Numbered from the stretch's first letter, positions 47,387-54,871 are shown. The stretch: DNA of 64,000 nucleotides from Prosthecodimorpha staleyi (GCF_018729455.1 NZ_JAHHZF010000012.1:142231-206230), one strand, 5' to 3'. Translations and numbers: made by a program. The notes: a model not told the origin generated them from the sequence alone.

Positions 47387-47577
47387 CGCGAACGGGCCAA
47401 GGGACAGGGTTCAAGTACCCTTGGGCTCGGTGCGGCCCGAAACGGCTCCTTGCGCGCGGCCGGATTGCGGGCCGGACGGAGGCGCCATCGCCCCCTCTGC
47501 GCGGCCTTCCAAGCACGGGGACGTGCAGCGGGAAGAAACTCTCCCGGACCTCGGTACACCCCTGACGATGACATAAA

Positions 47578-47606
47578 TTGCGCAGTTTTCGTTATCGACC
47601 TATCCT
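47578..47606 (+). promoter_or_regulatory. possible sigma-70-type promoter of parD
   Basis: TTGCGC (47578-47583) and TATCCT (47601-47606) with a 17-base spacer, 25 bases before the parD ATG. Each matches the consensus at four of six positions. Confidence 0.3.
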
Positions 47607-47631
47607 GTCAGCCCAGAAGGAGGACCCGACC

Positions 47632-47877
47632 ATGAACGTATCTCTTGGCGAGCGCTGGGAGCAGTTCGTCGACCAAACCGTCAAGGCCGGCCGCTACGGG
47701 TCGGCCAGCGAGGTCGTCCGCGAGGGACTTCGACTGGTCGAAGAGCGCGAGGCCAGGCTCAGCGCCCTGCGCGCCACCCTGCAGACCTCGATCGCGGCCG
47801 GCGGAGAAGCGACCGATGCCGACATCGATGCCGCCCTGGACGCCAGGGCCGCCGAATTGGCCAAGCAAGGATACTGA
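47632..47877 (+). CDS. parD: ParD-family antitoxin
   Basis: 81 residues: an N-terminal ribbon-helix-helix (MNVSLGERWEQFVDQTVKAG, RYGSASEVVREGLRLVEERE), which binds DNA as a dimer, and a C-terminal intrinsically flexible tail that would wrap the ParE toxin (IDAALDARAAELAKQGY). AGGAGG lies eight bases before the ATG. ParD normally pairs with a ParE toxin gene starting a few bases downstream; here only a 19-codon stub remains (next entry), so the antitoxin is an orphan. Confidence 0.88.
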   Translation: MNVSLGERWEQFVDQTVKAGRYGSASEVVREGLRLVEEREARLSALRATLQTSIAAGGEATDADIDAALDARAAELAKQGY

Positions 47878-47879
47878 GC

Positions 47880-47939
47880 GTGCCACGGCTCAAATATCTG
47901 CCGTCGGCGAAGACAGCAGTCCGACACGATTCGCAGTAA
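47880..47939 (+). pseudogene. truncated ParE toxin remnant
   Basis: A GTG two bases after the parD stop opens a frame reading VPRLKYLPSAKTAVRHDSQ then TAA. The first 11-12 residues (PRLKYLPSAK) match the start of ParE-type toxins (PRL.YLP.A..DL); the normal ~95-residue body is missing and the sequence after it is unrelated AT-rich DNA. This is a deletion remnant, not a working toxin; no other frame continues the toxin. Confidence 0.7.
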
Positions 47940-47984
47940 AAAACCAGAATCAAGAATATAAGTATCTATGATTGACGTCAACCG

Positions 47985-48179
47985 CTATGGGTTATTCTGC
48001 CTTCGCATTCTTGCGATGATTTCATTCCAATATCGTATAAGTACAAAATGCTCTTGCCGCGTGACCCAAATGATATTGTTTTCGCTGACCGGATCACCTC
48101 CCAAAATCAAGGGTGTGATGTGATGCCTGATCTTGCTGAATCGATCGGTTGATCGCCCGTTCGTTGCGCTCCCGCTCAT
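47985..48179 (-). CDS. small HNH-like protein
   Basis: 64 residues: KIRHHITPLILGGDPVSENNIIWVTRQEHF, an HH...N...H arrangement as in HNH/beta-beta-alpha-metal nucleases, followed by a helix (VLIRYWNEIIARMR). No signal peptide. The ATG overlaps the SUKH stop (ATGA), so it is translated with it. Its codon use (AAT, ATT, TTT) is unlike the neighbours. It may be a detached nuclease end of a polymorphic toxin, an immunity accessory, or a standalone HNH protein; activity is unproven. Confidence 0.6.
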   Translation of the reverse strand: MSGSATNGRSTDRFSKIRHHITPLILGGDPVSENNIIWVTRQEHFVLIRYWNEIIARMRRQNNP

Positions 48180-48586
48180 TGGTCACTCGAAATGTTTGAC
48201 AGAAAAGCTCCGAACGTGTCTCCCAGGTGTTCGATCATATCAAGAGCCATTCCGATCAAGGGAATGCGAACGAAGCGCACGACGGGTTCGCGGAAGTCGA
48301 AGCCGTAGCCATCGTTGCCGCCGTTCGTTCCGAACAACAGGATTCCCGGCGCGTAGATGTGGCTTTCGCATTCGCTATTGAACTGTCTGAGTTCGTCGAT
48401 GCGCCAGAAATCGACATAGGCATCGCCGACAAAGCCCATGCCACCATTGGATTGCCGAACGAAATCCAGATACTCGCCCGGCAGTGCAATGCCCAACCTG
48501 GATTGTTCGATTTCAACGACATCCGACGTCGCGCCGGGATTTCCGTGCCAGTTCCGGAACCACTGGGAGAGGTCGACCATATCCAT
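48176..48586 (-). CDS. SMI1/KNR4 (SUKH) family protein
   Basis: 136 residues with SUKH features: IEQSRLGIALPGEYLDFVRQSNGGMGF (the LP..Y..F...NGG core), then a beta-rich domain with DAYVDFWRIDEL, APGILLFGTNGGNDGYGFDF and a terminal RFVRIPLIGM. SUKH proteins are usually immunity proteins for nuclease toxins of contact-dependent or type VI systems. No complete toxin is adjacent. AAGG lies just before the ATG; the sequence is AT-richer than the flanks. It precedes the HNH-like gene with a four-base overlap. Confidence 0.8.
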   Translation of the reverse strand: MDMVDLSQWFRNWHGNPGATSDVVEIEQSRLGIALPGEYLDFVRQSNGGMGFVGDAYVDFWRIDELRQFNSECESHIYAPGILLFGTNGGNDGYGFDFREPVVRFVRIPLIGMALDMIEHLGDTFGAFLSNISSDQ

Positions 48587-48628
48587 CCCGCCTTGCGTTG
48601 GTCCGGCGGATTCGACCACAAGGCGGCA

Positions 48629-48671
48629 TCGATTTGAAGCGAGGACTTGCGCCGCCGCCGCGCTATCCCTT
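48629..48671. repeat. 43-bp direct repeat, copy 2 (hydroxylase 3' end)
   Basis: Identical to 47344-47386. On the minus strand it spans the last two sense codons and TAG stop of the hydroxylase gene plus 34 downstream bases. A gene 3' end duplicated at the far side of an islet resembles the att sites of integrative elements. Confidence 0.85.
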
Positions 48672-49805
48672 CCGGAACGGGTAGAGGAACTGGGCCCAGT
48701 AGCCCTTGGGCACGGGGTGGCCGGAAATGCCGTAGCCTTCGGGCCAGCGGTTTTCGGGCATGTGGTGGGTGCCGAACAGGCGGTCGAGCAGCGGGAAGTG
48801 GATGGCGAAGTTCACGTCGATCGCCTCGCGCTCGATGCCGTGATGCCAGTGGTGGAAGCGCGGCACCACGAAGATCTCCTCCAGAACGCCGAAGCGGCCG
48901 CGGATATTGGCGTGGATGAAGGCCGAATAGATGTAGACGATCAGGAGATAGGCCTGCAGCGCGCTCTCCGAGAAGCCGAGCACGAACATCGGCAGCGCGG
49001 TCAGGCTGCGCAGGGCAATGATCTCCAGGAAGTGCATACGCGCCGAGGCGAGCCAGTCCATCGACTTGGCCGAATGGTGGACGGCGTGGAAGCGCCACAG
49101 GAACGGCACGCGGTGGAAGGCCCGGTGCACCCAGTATTGGGCGAAATCGGTCAGCACCATGATGGCGACCACCTGGACGAGCCAGGGCAGCGCACCGACG
49201 GCGGCGCGGAAGGCCGACCAGTCGCCGGTGACCGCGATCACCGCCTTGGACGGCGCCAGGGTCAGGAAGGTCAGCACCTGCACGAAGAGCGAGCTGACCA
49301 GATAGTAGAAGATGTCCTCGCGCCATTCCTCGCGGAACAGGACCTGTTCGGGCCGGAGCGCCAGGAAGCGTTCCAGCGGCACGAACAGGAAGCCCATGAA
49401 GAGCACGTTGAGGACGAAGAAATCGACCCCGAGGAACAGGCCGCCCGGCGTCGACGCGCTGGCCGGCTCGCCCGGCACGGCGCCCAGAATGGTCGCCGCC
49501 AGCGTCACCGTCATGCCGGCGAAGCCGAGGATCTTCTCCGGCCGCAGCACCAGGCTCAAGATCGACAGCAGATAGGCGGCGATCACCACCGCCCAGAGCA
49601 CGGGGCGGAACAGCGCGTGGTCGCGCAGGAGCGAGAGTTCCGGCACGCCGAGCCAGCCGGGATGCTTCAGGACCAGCACCAGGAGCAGGCCGGTCGCCCC
49701 GGCCAGGAGTGCCAGCGTGCCGGCGATCCATCCCGTGCCGAAGCCGCGCGCCTCGCGCGGCGCCTCCAATTCGGCACGCAGCTTCATCCGGATCGCATGC
49801 AACAT
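48663..49805 (-). CDS. sterol desaturase/fatty acid hydroxylase family protein
   Basis: 380 residues. About six helices and the three di-iron histidine boxes: HRAFH, RFHAVHHS (HxxHH) and the C-terminal HHWHHG, with an extra THH. It hydroxylates or desaturates lipids in the membrane. The N-terminal 60 residues form a charged lead into the first helix (GTLALLAGATGLLLVLVL). The start at 49805 is tentative; an ATG at 49787 is possible. The last two codons lie in the 43-bp repeat. A perfect GC hairpin stands seven bases upstream of the ATG. Confidence 0.85.
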   Translation of the reverse strand: MLHAIRMKLRAELEAPREARGFGTGWIAGTLALLAGATGLLLVLVLKHPGWLGVPELSLLRDHALFRPVLWAVVIAAYLLSILSLVLRPEKILGFAGMTVTLAATILGAVPGEPASASTPGGLFLGVDFFVLNVLFMGFLFVPLERFLALRPEQVLFREEWREDIFYYLVSSLFVQVLTFLTLAPSKAVIAVTGDWSAFRAAVGALPWLVQVVAIMVLTDFAQYWVHRAFHRVPFLWRFHAVHHSAKSMDWLASARMHFLEIIALRSLTALPMFVLGFSESALQAYLLIVYIYSAFIHANIRGRFGVLEEIFVVPRFHHWHHGIEREAIDVNFAIHFPLLDRLFGTHHMPENRWPEGYGISGHPVPKGYWAQFLYPFRKG

Positions 49806-49811
49806 GTGGGA

Positions 49812-49835
49812 GCCCCCCGACCTTCGACGGGGGGC
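49812..49835. repeat. GC-rich hairpin in the hydroxylase 5' region
   Basis: GCCCCCCG-ACCTTCGA-CGGGGGGC, a perfect 8-bp stem, six bases from the hydroxylase ATG on the mRNA. The G-run arm is the only ribosome-site-like sequence near that start, so folding could hide it. The gap to rnd on the other side also has to hold the rnd promoter. Confidence 0.6.
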
Positions 49836-49971
49836 ACCCTGGCACGCCCGCGTTTCGGCAGGATGTGGCCGATGTTTCAGCAAGATTTCGTCGCGATCCT
49901 TGTTGTCCGTGAGGTTCCGGGTTGCGCCAATGCCCCACGACAAGCGCGGAACGACGCGCTATAGAGCCGAC

Positions 49972-51159
49972 ATGACCATGATTACCGAGACCGCCGCCCT
50001 CGCCGATGCCTGCCGCACCCTGGCCGGCCACCCCTATGTCGCCGTGGATACGGAATTCCTCCGCGAAACCACGTACTGGCCGAAGCTCTGCCTGGTCCAG
50101 CTGGCCGGGCCGGATCTCGCCGTGGTGGTCGATCCGCTGGCGCCCGGTCTCGACCTGTCGCCCTTTCTGGACCTGATGCGCGACGAGCGCGTCGTCAAGG
50201 TGTTCCATGCCGGCCGGCAGGACATCGAGATCGTGTTCAATCTCGGCGGCTTCATCCCGGCGCCGGTCTTCGACACGCAGGTCGCCGCGATGGTCTGCGG
50301 CTTCGGCGATTCGATCTCCTACGATCAGCTGGTCAACCGCGTCAGCGGCCACCAGATCGACAAGTCGTCGCGCTTCACCGATTGGAGCCGCCGGCCGCTG
50401 TCCGAGCGCCAGCTCGATTACGCGCTGTCCGACGTGACGCATCTGCGCGAGGTCTACCACTATCTCAGCGCCAGCCTGGCCGAGCAGGACCGGCAAGATT
50501 GGGTCGCCGAAGAGATGAAGGTGCTGACCTCGATCGGCACCTACGACCTGCGCCCAGAGGACGCCTGGGAGCGGCTCAAGATCCGCGTGAAGAAACCGGT
50601 CGAACTGGCCATTCTGAAAGAGCTTGCCGCCTGGCGCGAGCGCGAGGCGCGGGCCCGTGACGTGCCGCGCGCGCGCGTGCTCAAGGACGAGGCCATCTAC
50701 GAGATCGTTGCCGAGCAGCCGGTCGAGCCGTCGCGGCTCGGCAATCTGCGCAGCCTGTCGAAGGGTTACGAGCGCTCGCGCCAGGGCGAGGAGATCGTCG
50801 CCGCCGTGAAGCGCGCGCTCGCCACCCCGCGCGACAAGCTGCCGGCGATCCCGCGCGGCAAGCCGATGCCGGACGGCTCGGGCGCGGCAGTTGACCTTCT
50901 GAAGGTGCTGCTGAAATTCGTCGCCGAGACCCACGGCGTGGCCGCCAAGGTGATCGCCACGGTGGACGATCTGGAAGCGATCGCGGCCGACGACAATGCC
51001 GACGTCGCGGTCCTGAAGGGGTGGCGGCGCGAAATATTCGGCAATGTCGCCTTGAAACTGAAGCGCGGCGAGATCGCGCTGTCCTTTGATGGCCGCAAGG
51101 TCATCGCGCTGGAGATCGACGCCCGTCAGGCGACCACCAAGGGACGCCGGATCGGTTGA
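49972..51159 (+). CDS. rnd: ribonuclease D
   Basis: 395 residues. DEDDy exonuclease domain: YVAVDTEFLRE (Asp, Glu), FHAGRQDIEIVF (Asp), and the Tyr/Asp of LDYALSDVTHLREVY; followed by two HRDC-type helical domains (WERLKIRVKKPVELAILKELAAWRE, and the second near residues 300-370). It trims 3' ends of tRNA precursors and other RNAs. ATG at 49972 (MTMITE), with a second ATG at codon 3. Confidence 0.93.
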   Translation: MTMITETAALADACRTLAGHPYVAVDTEFLRETTYWPKLCLVQLAGPDLAVVVDPLAPGLDLSPFLDLMRDERVVKVFHAGRQDIEIVFNLGGFIPAPVFDTQVAAMVCGFGDSISYDQLVNRVSGHQIDKSSRFTDWSRRPLSERQLDYALSDVTHLREVYHYLSASLAEQDRQDWVAEEMKVLTSIGTYDLRPEDAWERLKIRVKKPVELAILKELAAWREREARARDVPRARVLKDEAIYEIVAEQPVEPSRLGNLRSLSKGYERSRQGEEIVAAVKRALATPRDKLPAIPRGKPMPDGSGAAVDLLKVLLKFVAETHGVAAKVIATVDDLEAIAADDNADVAVLKGWRREIFGNVALKLKRGEIALSFDGRKVIALEIDARQATTKGRRIG

Positions 51160-51185
51160 CCCCGGTTCGGGAACGGAGCCGAAGC

Positions 51186-51488
51186 ATGATGCGGAGCCTG
51201 GGACTTGCTCTGGCAATGTCGGCGATGGCCGCATCCGGTGCCGCCGCGCAAGGGTCCTGCCGGTTGGTCGACCCCACCGGCTCGCCGCAGGGCACCCCAA
51301 TCCCCGTTTTGGAAGGTCCCAGGTCTCAACGGATCATCGGCCACGTCCCAAATGGCCACGTCTTCCACTACGCCAGCGTAACCGACGGGCCGAAGCCTGG
51401 CTACTTTGTGCCGGCGGTGCCGGTTCACATCGGCAACGTGACGATCTTCGGCATCATCGACCCGGACTATCTGCGCTGCCCGCCATGA
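51186..51488 (+). CDS. small secreted protein, SH3-like
   Basis: 100 residues. Signal peptide MMRSLGLALAMSAMAASGAAA, cut before QGSC. The mature 78 residues include a VLEGPRSQRIIGHVPNGHVFHYASV pattern that resembles bacterial SH3/GW repeats, and Cys at both ends (SCRL, LRCPP), so a single disulfide is likely. GGAG lies seven bases before the ATG; 26 bp after rnd. Role unknown. Confidence 0.65.
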   Translation: MMRSLGLALAMSAMAASGAAAQGSCRLVDPTGSPQGTPIPVLEGPRSQRIIGHVPNGHVFHYASVTDGPKPGYFVPAVPVHIGNVTIFGIIDPDYLRCPP

Positions 51489-51529
51489 TATCGCCGCCGT
51501 GATGCCTCGGCCTCAACGTTGGGCTCCGT

Positions 51530-52369
51530 TCAGTTGCAGGGCTTCACGTCGATGAAGGTCAGTTCGGTCATGCGGCCGTCGAGGGCGAAATCGCCATAGT
51601 CGAGGCGCAGGCGGCGGCTGATGCCGTTCTCGTAGAGTTGGAACGACAGTTGGTATTCGGGCGTGTCCTCGCCCTTCTCCCGCTTGGCCGGATCGAAATA
51701 CGAGATGGTCATCGGCCAGCGCTTGACCGCGGCCAATTCGGGCCGGTCGGCGGCCTTCTCCTCGCCGGCCTCGCCCGGGCCCTCGATCGGCTTGCCGATC
51801 ACCGCCGCAGTATCGTAGATGCGCTCGCCGCCGTCCGAGCCGTCATAGAGGCGGATCTGGTCGAAGCTCTTGCCGGCCTTGGCGGCGTCGATCAGGTCGG
51901 CCATGTGCTGGGTCGGGAAGCGAGCCTCCGCCGGCAGCGGCACCTTGCGCTCGGCGGGCCGCACGATGCTGGCGACGGATCCGGTTTCGGTCCGCTTGGC
52001 CGAGCCCTTCGATTCGTCCGTCATGGTCTGTTCGATGAAGTTCTGCGACAGGAAATCGAACAGCTTGCCGTCCGCATCCTCGAAGGACGAGGTGCGCATG
52101 TCGGTGACGCGCGACTTGCCGTCGGTATTTTCCAGGCGCGTGACCAGCCGGAACTGCGTGGCGTAGCCGTCGCAGACCGAGCCGACGAACTCGTAGACCA
52201 GCCGTCCTGTGACGCCGCCGATCTCCGACTTGTCTGTGCGCTTGGCGAGCTTCAGGTCATAGACCGCCCGATGAGACTTGAGGCCGGTGATCGTCGCGCT
52301 CGCCGCACCGGCTGGGCCAGGCGCCAGGATGACGGCCGCCGACAGGAGGATCGCGGTGGAGCGGATCAT
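51530..52369 (-). CDS. eipB: periplasmic envelope-integrity protein EipB (DUF1849)
   Basis: 279 residues. Signal peptide RSTAILLSAAVILAPGPAGA. The mature protein is the beta-spiral EipB fold: SHRAVYDLKLAKRTDKSEIGGVTGRLVYEF, and a pair of cysteines, Cys66 (GSVCDGYA) and Cys278 (next to the C-terminal residue, KPCN), matching the disulfide described in Brucella. It supports envelope homeostasis and works with TtpA-like proteins. GAGG lies six bases before the ATG. Confidence 0.92.
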   Translation of the reverse strand: MIRSTAILLSAAVILAPGPAGAASATITGLKSHRAVYDLKLAKRTDKSEIGGVTGRLVYEFVGSVCDGYATQFRLVTRLENTDGKSRVTDMRTSSFEDADGKLFDFLSQNFIEQTMTDESKGSAKRTETGSVASIVRPAERKVPLPAEARFPTQHMADLIDAAKAGKSFDQIRLYDGSDGGERIYDTAAVIGKPIEGPGEAGEEKAADRPELAAVKRWPMTISYFDPAKREKGEDTPEYQLSFQLYENGISRRLRLDYGDFALDGRMTELTFIDVKPCN

Positions 52370-52744
52370 GGATTTCCTCGTCTGATGTCGGTCCCATCAG
52401 CACGCCAAATTCGGCGAAAACGGGACCTGCCTGGGCTCGACCGCAGCCGCCGCGGGTGGATGCGACCTTGCTATCCGGTTTTGCCCGAACCGGCCAGCGG
52501 GCGCCGCCGGGACAACCCTCATTTTGGTGTGCCCGTCTCGACAGCGATCCCGGCATGGCCCGGGCGGTCCGAGGGTCGAGGACAACGCCGCACCGGCTGG
52601 CAGCCCAGATGTCCGCCGGCCTGCGGAGGGGACGCGCAATCGGAAGCCCCTTTCCGAGTGTCCGGACTGCGCCCCGCGATGTTGCCAAGCGGGCCGATTT
52701 CGGCCATGGGAACGGCTCCATCCTCCAAGCCGGACGACAGCACC
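52370..52744. other. divergent intergenic region between eipB and ridA
   Basis: 375 bp. Long frames in this region are antisense or shadow frames; no coding gene, repeat or terminator is recognised. Promoters for both flanking genes should lie here. Confidence 0.4.
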
Positions 52745-53203
52745 ATGAGCCAGACCGAACAGCGCCTCGCCGAACTCGGCATCACCCTGCCGACCCCGAG
52801 CAAGCCGGCCGCCAACTACATCCCGGCCGTGAAGACCGGCAATCTCCTGTTCGTCTCCGGCCAGATCCCGATGGGTCCGAACGGTGTGGAATATGTCGGC
52901 CAGCTCGGCGCCGATACGGATATCGACACCGGCCGCGCCGCCGCGCGCCTGTGCGCCATCAACCTGCTCGCCCAGGTCAAGGCGCATGCCGGCGATCTCG
53001 ATTCCGTTCGCTGCGTCAAGCTGACCGGCTTCGTCAATTCCGCCAGCGGCTTCGGCGACCAGCCGAAGGTCGTCAACGGTGCCTCCGACCTCATCGTCGA
53101 GGTGCTCGGCGAGCGCGGTCGGCATTCGCGTTCCGCGGTCGGCGTCGCCGGCTTGCCCTTCGGCGTCGCCGTCGAAGTCGAAGGCATCTTCGAGATCGCC
53201 TGA
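52745..53203 (+). CDS. RidA family protein
   Basis: 152 residues of the YjgF/YER057c/UK114 fold: PSKPAANYIPAVKTGNLLFVSGQIP, DTGRAAARLCAINLLAQVKA, VRCVKLTGFVNSASGF and a PFGVAVEVEGIFEIA end. RidA proteins deaminate reactive enamine/imine intermediates from PLP enzymes; the longer C-terminus (ERGRHSRSAVGVAGLP with the active Arg) is the rhizobial form. First of the block ridA-glycerophosphodiesterase. Confidence 0.9.
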   Translation: MSQTEQRLAELGITLPTPSKPAANYIPAVKTGNLLFVSGQIPMGPNGVEYVGQLGADTDIDTGRAAARLCAINLLAQVKAHAGDLDSVRCVKLTGFVNSASGFGDQPKVVNGASDLIVEVLGERGRHSRSAVGVAGLPFGVAVEVEGIFEIA

Positions 53204-53217
53204 CCCGGAGTGTTCCG

Positions 53218-53982
53218 ATGGATCTCGGCTTCCTCCTACGCCGCCCGGTGGCCCACCGCGGCTACCACGACATCAAGGCGGGCCGGGTCGAGAACACCCT
53301 GACGGCGGTTCGTGCCGCCGTCGAGCGCGATTTCGCCATCGAAGTCGACGTCCAACTGACCGGCGACGGGGAGGCCGTGGTTTTCCACGACTTCACCCTC
53401 GACCGGCTGACCACCGGCCAGGGCCGGCTCGACCGCAAGACGCTGGCCGAGATCAAGTCCGCGCCGTTCCGCGTCTCCGACGACCGGGTGCCGACGCTCG
53501 CCGAACTGCTCGACACCGTGGCCGGCCGGGTCGGCCTGGTCATCGAGATCAAGAGCGATTTCAACCGGCCGGCCGATTTGCGGCTGGTCCGGCGCACCGT
53601 CGCGGGTCTCAAGGGCTATCGCGGCCCGGTCGCGGTGAAGTCCTTCGATCCCGACATGGTCGCCGAGGTCGGCCGCCTGGCGCCCGACCTGCCGCGCGGG
53701 ATCGTCGCCGACGATGCCCGCGATCCCGACCACTACGGCCGGCTTGGCGCGCTGGCGCGATTCTCCCTGCGCCACCTCCTTCACATGCCGCGGACCAAAC
53801 CCCATTTCATCTCCTACGGGGTCAAGTATCTGCCGGCGCTGGGACCGACTTTCGCGCGAAAAGTGATGGGAAAGCCAGTCATCACCTGGACGGTGCGCAC
53901 CGAGGCCGATCGCGCCGTTGCGTCAGCCTATGCAGACCAGATAGTGTTCGAGGGCTTCGACCCGGACGCGAAGCCGCGCTAG
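53218..53982 (+). CDS. glycerophosphodiester phosphodiesterase family protein
   Basis: 254 residues, a GDPD TIM barrel: VAHRGYHD (His13), RVENT (Glu25), IEVDVQLTGDGEAVVFHDFTLDRLT (Glu42, Asp44, His57) and late strands ITWTVRTEADR and DQIVFEGFDPD. The metal and acid-base residues are all kept. It hydrolyses glycerophosphodiesters to glycerol-3-phosphate. No signal peptide, so cytoplasmic. CGGAG lies seven bases before the ATG; 14 bp after ridA. Confidence 0.93.
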   Translation: MDLGFLLRRPVAHRGYHDIKAGRVENTLTAVRAAVERDFAIEVDVQLTGDGEAVVFHDFTLDRLTTGQGRLDRKTLAEIKSAPFRVSDDRVPTLAELLDTVAGRVGLVIEIKSDFNRPADLRLVRRTVAGLKGYRGPVAVKSFDPDMVAEVGRLAPDLPRGIVADDARDPDHYGRLGALARFSLRHLLHMPRTKPHFISYGVKYLPALGPTFARKVMGKPVITWTVRTEADRAVASAYADQIVFEGFDPDAKPR

Positions 53983-54150
53983 GCGACCAACCTCCGGGTC
54001 GGCAGTCCTGGCGATCACGGGTTCGTGATCGACCTGCCATCAGATGAACGATTTCTGAACGTACCGTTCGGACTTGGTTATGAGATGGACGGCTACCGTC
54101 TGACCATCGAACGGGGGTCAGAGCCGTCCCCTGAGGGAAGGAAGAGAGCC

Positions 54151-54453
54151 ATGAATACCGCCAGCAAGTTCCTCGCCGCGGCCGTCGCGGCCGCCACCAT
54201 TGCCACTGCCACGGTCGGCACCACCAGCCAGGCCCAGGCCGGCGGCGGCAACTTCATCGCCGGCCTCGTCGGCGGCGCCATCGTCGGCGGCGCTGTCGTC
54301 GCCGCGTCGCGCCCCTACTACTACGGCCCCGGCTACTACTACGGCCCGGCCCCGGCCTATGTCGTGCCGGCCCCGGCCTATGCGCCGTCGTGCCACAAGG
54401 TCTGGGCCTACGACGCCTACGGCAACCCCTACAAGACCAAGGTTTGCCACTGA
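54151..54453 (+). CDS. small secreted Gly/Tyr/Pro-rich protein
   Basis: 100 residues. Signal peptide FLAAAVAAATIATATVGTTSQAQA, then a glycine-rich segment (GGGNFIAGLVGGAIVGGAVVAA), then Tyr/Pro-rich repeats (YYYGPGYYYGP, PAYVVPAPAYAPS) and a SCHKVWAYDAYGNPYKTKVCH tail whose two cysteines likely pair. Small proteins of this form recur in rhizobia and are thought to be envelope-located; the function is unknown. It lies in the middle of an otherwise conserved block and has its own terminator. GGAAGGA precedes the ATG. Confidence 0.75.
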   Translation: MNTASKFLAAAVAAATIATATVGTTSQAQAGGGNFIAGLVGGAIVGGAVVAASRPYYYGPGYYYGPAPAYVVPAPAYAPSCHKVWAYDAYGNPYKTKVCH

Positions 54454-54507
54454 TTTCATTCCACGGAGAGCGGATCATCGCCCCCCGAAACGCTCTCCAG
54501 GAACGCC

Positions 54508-54543
54508 AGGCCCGGTCGCAAGACCGGGCCTGTTCGTTTTTTT
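54508..54543 (+). terminator. intrinsic terminator
   Basis: A perfect 10-bp stem AGGCCCGGTC / GACCGGGCCT with a GCAA (GNRA) tetraloop, 55 bp after the stop of the Gly/Tyr-rich gene, followed by GTTCG and seven T. Confidence 0.85.
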
Positions 54544-54553
54544 GGGGGCCGTT

Positions 54554-54583
54554 CCGGTCGCAAGGCCGGGCATCTTCTTTTCT
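54554..54583 (+). terminator. second, degenerate terminator copy
   Basis: CCGGTC-GCAA-GGCCGG, a 6-bp stem with one G-T pair, the same GCAA loop and a TC-rich tail (TCTTCTTTTCT). It is a partial tandem duplicate of the preceding terminator (CGGTCGCAA shared). Confidence 0.6.
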
Positions 54584-54644
54584 GACGATCGCTTTGGCAA
54601 CCGATCCGATCCGCGATTTCTCAGCCCTTCCGCGGCATCGGTCC

Positions 54645-54699
54645 CCCCTCATCCGCCCTTCGGGCACCTTCTCCCCCCTCCGAGGGGCGAAGGGGAAGG
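54645..54699. repeat. rhizobial intergenic mosaic-type palindrome (RIME-like)
   Basis: CCCCTCATCCGCCCTTCGGGC followed by CACCTTCTCCCC-(7 bases)-GGGGCGAAGG. Two nested stems: GCCC/GGGC and CCTTC-TCCCC/GGGG-C-GAAGG. This is the pattern of palindromic repeats scattered through intergenic regions of rhizobia and relatives. Confidence 0.65.
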
Positions 54700-54871
54700 A
54701 ACCGCGGGATGGAGCGCGGGAGCCTGGTCGGGATGGAGGCTTGGCGCTCATGCCGCGATGTCGGCCGCCCCGTCATCGCCGAGCCGTGAAGCGGAGCGCG
54801 CTTTTCGCGCTTGCGGGATCGCGGCCTGGGCCTATCTACTGGGGCCGTATCGCCTTTCCGGATCCCGCCCC

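Larger units (their letters stand above)
47269..47631. other. intergenic region upstream of aspS/parD with a decayed hydroxylase 3' end
   Basis: 363 bp between divergent aspS and parD. It contains repeat copy 1 (47344-47386) and, continuing to about 47440, a diverged copy of the last ~60 bases of the hydroxylase gene (shared blocks GCCCAAGGG and CCCGTTC-(N)2-GAAGGGATAG on the minus strand), no longer readable as protein. The rest shows nothing recognisable apart from the candidate parD promoter. Confidence 0.55.
54454..54871. other. intergenic region with terminators and a mosaic repeat
   Basis: 418 bp between the Gly/Tyr-rich gene and the DUF482 gene. It holds the two terminators and the intergenic palindrome listed separately. 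The last ~170 bases show nothing definite. Confidence 0.6.

Noticed and set aside
47880-47985. ParE restored by a frameshift
   Set aside because: No other frame after 47916 shows a ParE-like continuation, so it is a true truncation unless the assembly is wrong.
48256-51300. A 1014-codon open frame antisense to rnd and the hydroxylase
   Set aside because: It is the reverse complement of well-supported genes, is full of Arg/Gly/His/Asp repeats typical of GC-rich shadow frames, and has no domain.
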